Positions 20,178 to 27,495 of a stretch of DNA of 27,495 nt are shown in pieces. The first letter of the stretch is position 1, and each line of letters begins with the position of its first letter. The notes beneath the pieces were generated by a model, which had not been told where the DNA came from, did no database searches, and saw nothing but the letters and a program-made list of their open reading frames with translations. The stretch lies in the NCBI GenBank assembly GCA_049999725.1, contig JBNGIS010008256.1:24971-52465 (forward strand), written 5' to 3'. Made by a program: the position numbers and the translations under genes. Source of the stretch: Haplomitrium mnioides (Eukaryota > Marchantiophyta > Haplomitriopsida > Calobryales).

Positions 20178-20570
20178 GTGGAGCGGTTTACTGAGAGCTT
20201 AATTAGTTCCATGGGAATGAAAAGCTCGACAAGAATTAGAAGTACCTTATTTTATATAGACGGTATGGTTGATGAGCATTCTTGTAGAATGTTGGTAGAT
20301 TGTGGAAGTTTTCGAAATTTCATGTCACTATGTTTTGCAAAGAAAATCAAAGCTACAACTTTGCCTATCAAAAGAAGTTTTGTGACTATGGCCGATGGCC
20401 AAAAACATGAGGTATTCTATTCTCACAAGCCATTTATTCTAAGGATTAGCAAAGATTATCAGGAATCTATGGATTTTGTTATTGCACACATACAATATGA
20501 CATTATTTTGGGCTTGCCTTGCCTTGAAGATTGTTCTGCTCAAGTTGATTGGGCAAAACAACCAATTTGA
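20178..20570 (+). pseudogene. Element 3 aspartic protease
   Basis: A 130-codon open frame with the active-site segment MLVDCGSFRNFM (Asp at 20298-20300); the usual Ser/Thr after the Asp is Cys. MADGQKHEVFYSHKPF and DIILGLPCLEDC (about 20500-20535) follow, as in other Ty3/gypsy proteases. It has no stop of its own and reads open from the gag end, in the -1 frame. Confidence 0.85.
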
Positions 20571-20731
20571 GTTACTTTACAAGGAAAGAAATTTCTTTTG
20601 AGGCGTCTGGCACCGTTGGTGAAGAAGCCCAAATCAGTTTAGCATAATGTTTTGATGGAGAAAGAGTTTCTCGTCTTTGCTGTATGGATCAAGCCTATTG
20701 TGGACTTGAGTAAGGAGGGAGGGAAATCTAT

Positions 20732-21685
20732 ATGACCTCAATGATTGATGATATCTTGAAGGAGTTTTTAGATGTGTTTCTAAATGATTTTCCAAAGGAG
20801 CTACCAGATGATCGTGGAATGCCCTTTTCGATTGAGTTGATACTAGGAAGTATTTTGTCTAATCGACCTATATATAGGTTATTGCCACAAGAGTTGGAAG
20901 AGCTTCGCAAGACCTTGACAGATCTTCTTGAGAAGGATTTCATTTAGGATAGTACTTCGCCTTGGAGAGCACCAATATTCTTTGTACCAAAGAAAGATGG
21001 TGGATTTCATCTTTGTACTGATTATCGTGGTTTGAACAAGCAAACTGTAAAGAATGCCTATCTTTTACCACCTATTGATGATTTGTTAGATCAGCTGAGT
21101 GGTGGGCGGTTCTTTTCGAAGCTTGATCTTTGAAGTGGTTATTGGAAAATTCCTATCAAGCCAAGTGTTGTGCTGAAGACAGCTTTTTGTACGAGGTATA
21201 GACATTTTGAGTGGAAGGTCCTTACATTTGGTCTCGCTAATGCTCCGACCATATTCATGAATCAAATGCATCAAATTTTTGATGGGTTATTGGATAAGTC
21301 AGTTTTGGTATTCTTGGATAACATTCTTATTTTTAGCAAAACTAAAGTGGAGCATCGCAATCATCTGAAAGAAGTTTTGCGAAGATTGCGCAATTGAAAG
21401 TTTTCTTGTAAGAGATCCAAGTGCGAATTTTGGAAGCAAGAGGTTACTTACTTGGGGCACAAGGTGTCTGTGGATGGTATAAAGATGGAAGAAGAGAAAA
21501 TCAAGGTTGTTACTCAGTGGCCAACACTAAAGGAGGCAAATGACGTTAGAGCCTTTAATGGATTGGCAAGCTTCTATCGACGATTCATCCATTGTTATGC
21601 ACATATTGCTACACCACTTACAGATTTGCTAGGCAAGGAGGTCAAGTTTCAATGGACCGCCAAAGAGCAAGCGGTATTTCAATAA
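20732..21685 (+). pseudogene. Element 3 reverse transcriptase (inactive)
   Basis: Blocks in order: DDILKEFLDVF (20745), [17 protein letters not shown] (20897), a TAG at 20946, [27 protein letters not shown] (21090), KLDL with TGA at 21131-21133, [26 protein letters not shown] (21210), and the catalytic box at 21311-21322 reading FLDN, so the second aspartate is lost through a G-to-A change. GHKVSVDGIKMEEEKIKVV and FNGLASFYRRFIHCY close the domain (21452-21685). Confidence 0.93.
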
Positions 21686-21739
21686 CTCAAGGATGCAGTC
21701 TCTTCTTGTTCTATTCTACAGCCCTATGATCCAAAAGCA

Positions 21740-22220
21740 CATTGCGTAGTTGATTTTGATGCTTCTAATTTTGCTATTGGAGCAATTTTGTAGCAAGAGT
21801 TTGAAGATGGACTTCATCCAATTGCCTTCATCACGCCAGTTGAATGCGGCGGAAAGAAACTATTCTGCAAGGGATCGAGAGCAATTGGCAATGGTTTATG
21901 CTACAAAAATATAGAGGCATTATCTTTTGGGAAGACCTATACTTATGCACACATATCACAAACCATTGTTACAATCAATCCATTTGGAAAATGTGACAAG
22001 TCGCCATCACCAATGGGAAGATCAATTGCAACTCTTTGATATCAAGCTAGAGTACAAGCCAAGAAGGTTCCACACCATTCCTGATGCATTGTCACGAAGG
22101 CCGAATCATCGAGTGAATACAATGGAGGTGAGCAACATTAGTATCTTACATTTAGATGAGGCAACTAGTAGGAGTTATCGTCAAAAACTACAAGAAGATG
22201 CTTTCTTTAGTCTGGTTTGA
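21740..22220 (+). pseudogene. Element 3 RNase H (inactive)
   Basis: Begins with VDFDASNFAIGAI (about 21748) and a TAG where Q is expected. A 2-bp deletion near 21830 shifts the frame relative to element 2. In the frame from 21927 the TDHKPL motif reads HTYHKPL, losing a catalytic Asp. The KLEYKPRRFHTIPDALSRRPNH tail to integrase is intact. Confidence 0.85.
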
Positions 22221-22319
22221 GCATGATTGGCCGTCAAGGATAGTGAGTATCATTCTTTCTCCATTCGAGATGGTATTCTCTATCGAGACCATCAAATATA
22301 TGTTCCACAAGATAATACG

Positions 22320-23096
22320 CTTCAAATGGCTTATTTATAAGAAGCGCATGGCATTCCTATCTCTGGGCATCTTGGAGTAGATAAAACTACAGAATTGCTT
22401 CAATGCACTTGGTGGTGGCCTAACTTGGCTTGAGATGTTTGTGGTTTTGTTTGTTTGTGTGAAAGTTGTCAACGAAACAAAGCTTTAAATCCAAAACCAT
22501 TGGGACTTCTTCAATCGTTACCAATTCCTACTGCTCGTTGGGAACATGTAAGTTTGGATCTTGTCACTTCACTTCCAACTACGCCTCGTGAGTTTACTGC
22601 TATTGTGGTGTTTGTGAGCAAGCTAAGCAAGCATATTTATTTAGCGCCAACGATGGATACAGTAGATGCTCCACAATTGGCAAAAAATTTACTTTGATAC
22701 TGCTTTCATCATCACAGAATGCCCAAGGTGTTAATATCTGATAGGGATCCACATTTCACTGGAAAGTTTTAGCGAGAGTTATTCAAACTTCTAAGAACCA
22801 AACTTTCTATCTCTACTGCTTATCATCCGCAAACACATAAGCAAACGAAACGTGCTAATCGTACTGTGGAGGACATGCTTTGCACATTCATTAATGTTTA
22901 TCACACTGATTGGGATAGTTTCTTACCGACTATGGAGTTTGCCTACAACAACTCCAAAAAAGCAAATACTGGGTTTTCTCCTTTCTTTCTTAATTCAGAT
23001 CAGCATCCTCTTGTTCTCGATGGTTTTCTTTCTCCTACTTCTTCTAACGTTCTAAATATTTCTACTTTTTTGTCTCGTTTATCTTCTTCCTTGTAA
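22320..23096 (+). pseudogene. Element 3 integrase (inactive)
   Basis: The HHCC finger contains GHLGVDKTTELLQ, WWWPNLA, a TGA at 22431-22433, and CESCQRNKA. The core has VSLDLVTSLP (first Asp, about 22560) and ISDRDPHF (second Asp, about 22740). The catalytic Glu is replaced by Lys (AAA at 22848-22850). An extra A in the run at 22682-22687 shifts the frame into a TGA; a 1-bp deletion about 22 bp later restores it. YNNSKKANTGFSPFFL closes the core. Confidence 0.92.
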
Positions 23097-23318
23097 GATG
23101 CTCGCAACCATCTTACTATTGCTCAAAATCGGCAAAAAAATATGCCGATAGCCATTGTTGTGATTGCTCTTATGTTTTAGGTGACCAAGTTATGTTATCC
23201 CCTCATGATCTTCCATTGTCTTTAGATACTCAAGTTCGTAAGTTATCTCCTGCTTGGATTAGTCCTTTCTCTATTTCTTATTTCTCTTGTTGCTTATAAA
23301 CTTGATCCTCCTCTTCAT

Positions 23319-23630
23319 ATGAAGATTCATCTTGTGTCCCATGTGTCTAAACTTAAGCCTTTTGTTCTTAGTCCATCTTCTTTTCCAAATCGTGTTCAAC
23401 GTTCTCCTCCAGCCATTGTTCTTGATGATCATGAAGAATTTGAAATAGACCGCACTTTTGCAAAAAGAGTTATCAAGCACGGGCGACATCCACAAGTTCA
23501 ATACAAGGTTTTGTGGAAAGGCTATCCACTTCATGATGCTACTTTGGAACCTTCTTCAAATCTTGAGAATGCTCAAGAAGCTATTAAAATTTTTAAAAGT
23601 TGCGGCAATGACGAGGACGTCATCGACTAG
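23319..23630 (+). pseudogene. Element 3 chromodomain
   Basis: A 103-codon open frame with MKIHLVSHVSKLKPF, the linker PPAIVLDDHEEFEIDR, and a full chromodomain (RVIKHGRHPQVQYKVLWKGY, LEPSSNLENAQEAI) ending at TAG 23628-23630. It is the best-preserved part of the coding region and the basis for calling the family a chromovirus. The preceding frame is interrupted at about 23096-23180 and near 23280. Confidence 0.93.
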
Positions 23631-23643
23631 ACAGCAAGGATTA

Positions 23644-24083
23644 TGTAATAGTACAAGCACAAGGTTGTGCTATTTATAAGAAAACAGAGAGGAGTGAAGG
23701 AAGTGGTAGTGAGTCACTTTTAGGGTTAAGATTAGATTACTTGCCTTTGAAGTCACTTTTGGTGGAGAGTCACTTTTAGGTTACTTGCATTCAAAGTCAC
23801 TTTTGGTAGAGAGTCACCTTTAGGGCTGAAATGAGAAGTGACTTGTAAGTGAAGAAAGAATGATGACACCCTCTTCTCTTGTATAAATAGAAGAGCTTCT
23901 TAGCTCTACTCCTCATTCTGGAGTTCCTCTCAATTCGGTTTGGCTCTTTGGTTGTTTGGCTTTGGCTAACACTCTTGGCTTTGGTTTGCTTATTGGCCTT
24001 GAGTTGTATAACTCTTGTAGAGTTGTCTTAAAGTATTACTTATTTGGAAGTCGTTCTTTGAGATCTCTTTGAGTTCTTTTATA
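23644..24083 (+). repeat. 3' LTR of element 3
   Basis: Runs from TGTAATAG to TTTTATA, 440 bp. It is longer than the 5' LTR because an 11-bp segment near the right end (AGATCTCTTTG) is extra. The TATA box is at 23882-23889. The preceding purine-rich run GACAGCAAGGATTA serves as the polypurine tract. Confidence 0.95.
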
Positions 24084-24088
24084 GAATT
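24084..24088. repeat. Target-site duplication of element 3 (right)
   Basis: GAATT directly after the 3' LTR, identical to 18825-18829. Confidence 0.88.
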
Positions 24089-24480
24089 AAAGGCGAAAAA
24101 TTACTAAATGACAAGAAATTGCAAAACCGACGACAAAAAAAGACAAAATCTAGAAAGTGAACTTGCGCAATGGAAAAAAAACTTTCCATTGTCGCTCATT
24201 TTATACCAAAATTTTGAAAACGCGTTTTCTCGCAAAAAAATGAATCGTGGAGCTCTTGACACGTAGGTTTGTGTCGTGCAAAAAAAAAAACTAGTGTATA
24301 AAACATTGCTTATTTTCATCTTTTTGATTTCTTTTTTTCATTTCCTTTGCGAAAATTTGATAATTTTGTCGTTTTGTGAGAATCTCTTCAAAAACACATC
24401 TTTTGGGTATACCAGTAGAAGTTGAAAATATTTGCTTAAATATTTTCCTCAAATTGTTTCTTTTTTTTTGTTCTTTTCCA
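24089..24480. promoter_or_regulatory. A/T-rich upstream region, possible promoter of the DUF7869-like gene
   Basis: No coding is supported. It contains a perfect 9-bp hairpin CAATGGAAA..TTTCCATTG (24168-24176 with 24183-24191), an ACGT core in GACACGTAGG (about 24258-24267) and a TATA-like TATAAAA at 24297-24303. Before element 3 inserted, this stretch joined the 5' side of the minus-strand gene, so it may have served both. Confidence 0.35.
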
Positions 24481-24653
24481 ATGGTTGGAGTTTTCAAAGG
24501 CAAGAAGAGGTTAAAATTTCAATACTTATATTCACAAAAAAGTGTTACTTTTTGCCGACAGCTTTAGATAGTTTCAATCCACATTTTTGAGGAGGTACAA
24601 GATGGAATATCTAAAGTGTCAATGTGATGGCAAGTACTTTGGGGGAAAATATG

Positions 24654-24959
24654 GTATTTAATAAATCATATATATCTACCCAAGAAGATTGAGCAAGTGA
24701 ACCCTATGCGCGTATAAGATTAGGGATTGAACCCTATGCACGGAGAAGATCAAGGAGTGAACCCAATACGCATATAGGATCAAGGAGTGAACAACCTCTA
24801 CAAAAAAGATGAAAGAAGGAACCCAATGTGCGCATATGATCCAAGAATCAACCCTCCACATACATTGGATCTTTACTGCCAATCAAGCGATCAAAGTTGA
24901 ATCTTTCTTTTGACGATTCAAACAGATCAACAGAAAGACATTCAAGTCAAAATTTCTAG
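24654..24959 (+). other. Putative first intron (306 bp) of the DUF7869-like gene
   Basis: A GT at 24654 follows a protein-like stretch (KCQCDGKYFGGKY). An AG ending TTTCTAG at 24959 precedes the long open frame that begins near 24960. An in-frame TAG at 24957-24959 fits a non-coding left side. Phase is not preserved by the simplest pair, so this is an inference resting on size and on the array it holds. Confidence 0.4.
24677..24872. repeat. 30-bp tandem array, about six copies, near-palindromic core
   Basis: Units of exactly 30 bp start at 24699, 24729, 24759, 24789 and 24819, with a partial unit on each side. Each reads GAACCC, then a near-palindrome such as TATGCGCGTATAAG or AATGTGCGCATATGATC, then an AAGGAGT-like linker. 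The minus strand shows a 10-residue repeat (VHSLILYAHR type) only because 30 is a multiple of three. Confidence 0.9.
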
Positions 24960-26264
24960 ACAATTGTGGACCTTTTTTTGTCCTCATCACATGAAGACCA
25001 CAATGTTCAAGATCCAAATGTGTTTGTTCAAAACAAAAAAAACATAGAATCAGTGGACTGTTTCAATTTTGGAGATGATTTGCTTTCACCGATGGCACCA
25101 CTCAAACAACGAGTGATTTCTAATCAAGTTGGACCTTTGAATGAGATTGGGACATTTTTAAGAAACCGAATTCAATTAGAGGAGTCTTCATACGACAATT
25201 TAGGAAATGATCTAGCAAAGAGCCTCCATCAACCAACATTTCATTGGAGCTATCGCCAAGGGCACCAATTATCTTACAAAAAACATTTTCTAATGTTCAA
25301 GATGTTGATGAAGATTTTGTTTTGGCATGGTCCAGTTTCCCTTATCCTCAAGATGGTCTACATCCATCAAAAACTTATTTCAAAGAAACAAACAATGTTG
25401 TCGATGATGCTCAAGATCTCCAAGACGATGAATTATCTCTGATGGCTAGATTTTCCTACGGATCAAATTGGCCGACAATACATAGGAATTCTTTGTCTAG
25501 GCCAAAACCCAAACGAATAATCATTTTACGTAAAAGTCCATCATGATGAGAGCTTTGTGAAGAAAAAACTCAATCCTATATCAACTTTGAAATTGAAGAA
25601 ATTTTCATGTTGTCAAAATAATTTTTTGTCGTTGTGTAAGACAAATTTTTTGAGAATCGTCAAAGAAACATATTTTCAACAAAGTATGAAGAATCAATAT
25701 ATCATATTCGAGTGGAGAATACCAAGAAAGACTCAGATATTGACAATCTATTCACTTTGCATGGTGGTGCCATTGTCTGTAGAAGAACCTTTAAATTGAT
25801 ATTATCACTAGGGAATGATAGAATCCAAAGGATTTAAAATCTCAAAACACATATTCTAGAAGCATTTTTGGAAATAGAGAACTATCTACTAATCAAGTAT
25901 TTGTGCGTGAATGGATGGAAACTTTTCTTCAAGGACACTGTAAGAGAATGCCCACTTACAAAGTTTATAACTTGTCGGATAATTTTACAAAATGGGAAGT
26001 GTATGACTACTACATAACTTATTCGAACAAGAAATCTCCCGATTGCATTATTAGTTTTTTGGGTTTTACAAAACATTGGAGAAATCATTTTCCAAAGTTA
26101 AAATTCCAAATGCAATAGATTTACTATTTGCAAAACTTGTGAAGAAATACAATCATTTCGAGGAAAATCTCTCTTGGAGTTCGACAAAGATAACAAAATT
26201 CTTCTCTTTTAAAACCTATGGTTATTATGATTCTCTTTTTACGAGACTCAAAGCTTAGTTATAG

Positions 26265-27005
26265 AGATGTTGTGCTAACTTATTGTAAAAAGATATTTGT
26301 TTTGTTAAGTTGTTTTGAAAACAAGGTTTGAGTCAAATAAACCTTAGCAACTTGAGTTATTAGAACATACTCTATGCTCGTATAAGGTCTATTGCTTTAG
26401 TTTGAATCCATACCATGTTGAGAGTCAAATAAAGCAAGGAAATTCTTCTCATTATTTGATGTGATCTTAGCCTTGCACCAAGTTTTGTTATTGTTGCTTT
26501 GAATCCAAAGTCCTTTGCTAGATAAACAATATCAAGAATTGTTTATATTGTTTGCAAATTTCATGCACGTATAGGTTTTGTTCTTGTTTCTTTCCAATCC
26601 AATCATAACAACAGTCAAAGAAAACCAAGATATTAATGTTAATGTTTTTGGTCATATACGCACATAGGATTAATTATTGTTTCCATTAATCTTACGTGTC
26701 TATAGGATCTCTTATTGTTTTTTGAACCCTATGCAAACATATAGTCCAAGCTAACTTTGAAATTGAAGTTCCAATTTGTGACCCGTTGTGCGCAAATCTT
26801 GTTTTTCTCCTCTCAAAACTTTTGCTTGTTTCAAGTCAAAGACAAGTAATAAATCTGAATGCTATTCAGATTCTCCTATATTTAAATTAACTAAAGTTTT
26901 TTTAATCATTTTATAAACTTTCACTTCTACTGATTCAAATATTTCTATCACATGAGGTTTTTTTTGAAGTTACAAGTATTAACATATGTTTTACTGAACT
27001 ACTTT
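26265..27005 (+). other. Putative long intron with scattered palindromic units
   Basis: Family motifs stop after the segment ending near 26258 and resume near 27050, so about 740 bp between them is non-coding. It holds at least five drifted copies of a TATGCGCGTATAGG-like unit: 26371-26390, 26561-26575, 26652-26670, 26691-26710 and 26724-26748. Exact splice sites were not identified. Confidence 0.5.
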
Positions 27006-27495
27006 TATGTCCTTCGTGCTTTGTGATGATGCAATCCAATATATTTGCATGTTGTTTCTTCATCGTAACCAACAAATAAAAGAAAGAACAAAACTTGCAA
27101 ACCATCAAAGAAAACGTTATATCGATAGTCAAAAGCACTTGGGAATTGTAATCGATGGAATGGATCAGAAGAAAATAGCCATTCCACACTGGCTTTGTTA
27201 CCAAAAAACATTGATAAAGATTGTTTGGTGGGTGTGCATGTTGTTGGTGCCTTAATATTCAATCGTGCTCTTTCTTCAAGGGTCTTCTTAACCTATGGAA
27301 ACTTGAGAAGTGACTCCAATTTGATAGTTACGGTGCTTAGTAGAATATTGTATGACTTTGAAGGGCTACTGCCTCTAACTTTGTATCTTCAGTTGGACAA
27401 TACAACATAAGAGAATAAGAATTCCATCTTATTTGGATATCTTAGCCTCCTTATTGCCAAGAATGTTTTCCAAAAAATCAAGGTGGGATTTCTCA

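Larger units (their letters stand above)
18830..24083 (+). mobile_element. Element 3: structurally complete chromovirus (5254 bp), coding dead
   Basis: Two LTRs (429 and 440 bp) in direct orientation are flanked by 5-bp GAATT duplications. Inside are a PBS for initiator-Met tRNA, gag with zinc knuckle, protease, RT, RNase H, integrase, chromodomain and a short polypurine tract. By hand count the LTRs differ at about 24 aligned positions (roughly 5-6 percent) plus one 11-bp indel, so the insertion is old but younger than elements 1 and 2 look. The coding region has many stops, several frameshifts and changed catalytic residues in RT, RNase H and integrase. It split the flanking DNA between two divergently oriented pseudogenes. 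Confidence 0.96.
24481..27495 (+). pseudogene. DUF7869-like (transposase-related) gene, decayed, 3' end beyond the window
   Basis: The plus-strand remnant may start at ATG 24481 (MVGVFKGKKRLKFQY). Recognisable family blocks in order: FSCCQNNFLSLCKTNFLRI (about 25605-25665), HGGAIVCRRTFKLIL (25760-25795), VREWMETFLQGHCKRMP (25898-25950), FLGFTKHWRNHFPK then KVKIPNAI (26055-26120), KERTKLANHQRKRY with GIVIDGMDQKKIAIPHW (27085-27195), and GVHVVGALIF, LYLQLDNTT, ENKNSILFGYLSLLIAKNVF (27222-27470). This order and these motifs match DUF7869 proteins of animals and plants, whose core looks like an RNase H-fold transposase (inference). Frameshifts lie near 25235, 25550, 25700, 25850, 26095 and 27205, and TAA replaces a codon at 27408. 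The N-terminal 24966-25546 is acidic and unlike anything I know. Confidence 0.72.

Noticed and set aside
21131-21133. TGA as a recoded sense codon
   Set aside because: The copies also carry many TAG and TAA stops and frameshifts, and nothing else in the window suggests an altered genetic code; inheritance from a defective ancestor is simpler.
22682-22700. Programmed -1 frameshift site in integrase
   Set aside because: Restoring the frame needs a +1 shift or loss of one A, and element 1 lacks the extra base, so a mutation is more likely.
24676-24882. Minus-strand 68-codon frame with 10-residue repeats
   Set aside because: The repeat period of 30 bp makes any such array open in one frame; there is no gene context.
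1-27495. tRNA, rRNA or other structured RNA genes
   Set aside because: No cloverleaf with A and B boxes or rRNA-like conserved stretch was found by eye; only primer-binding sites resemble tRNA sequence.

Overview
The window reads as nuclear DNA of a land plant, AT-rich and packed with decayed mobile DNA. Evidence: Ty3/gypsy elements with chromodomains (chromoviruses), primer-binding sites complementary to initiator-Met tRNA, a 5-bp target duplication, spliced genes with GT..AG introns, and coding stretches broken mostly by TAG/TGA codons where CAG, TGG or CGA fit the context, as expected from methylcytosine decay. A seed-free plant or gymnosperm would fit the family mix, but I cannot assign a species. 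No bacterial features are present and no gene is intact.

Layout. 1-1956: no recognisable gene. 1957-4240 (-): a long decayed reading frame with an N-terminal part resembling the plant transposon-protein domain and a C-terminal coiled coil. 5354-6226 (+): a second decayed coiled-coil frame. 6469-6636: a CT microsatellite holding a 100-N assembly gap, then a 39-bp minisatellite. 6851-15917: two truncated chromoviruses joined head to head, element 1 on the minus strand (3' LTR kept) and element 2 on the plus strand (partial LTRs at both ends). 15918-18824 (-): a decayed spliced gene of unknown family, at least three exons and two introns of about 300 bp. 18830-24083 (+): element 3, a structurally complete 5.25-kb chromovirus with two LTRs, PBS, TATA box and GAATT target duplications, but a dead coding region. 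24481-27495 (+, runs off the end): a decayed spliced gene related to DUF7869 proteins, a transposase-like family.

Two patterns stand out. First, the non-coding segments of the two spliced genes carry arrays of short dyad-symmetric units with a GCGC-like core: 24-bp units in both introns of the minus-strand gene, 30-bp units in the first putative intron of the DUF7869 gene, and scattered decayed units in its long intron. Three of these introns are each about 300 bp with the array near the centre. I know no name for this repeat; it could be an intron-associated mobile repeat. Second, the three diverged chromovirus copies share identical in-frame TGA codons in reverse transcriptase and in the integrase zinc finger, and elements 2 and 3 also share a frame-breaking extra A and a TAG. 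This suggests a lineage that spread while already coding-defective, helped in trans. All statements rest on reading by eye; no alignments or searches were run.
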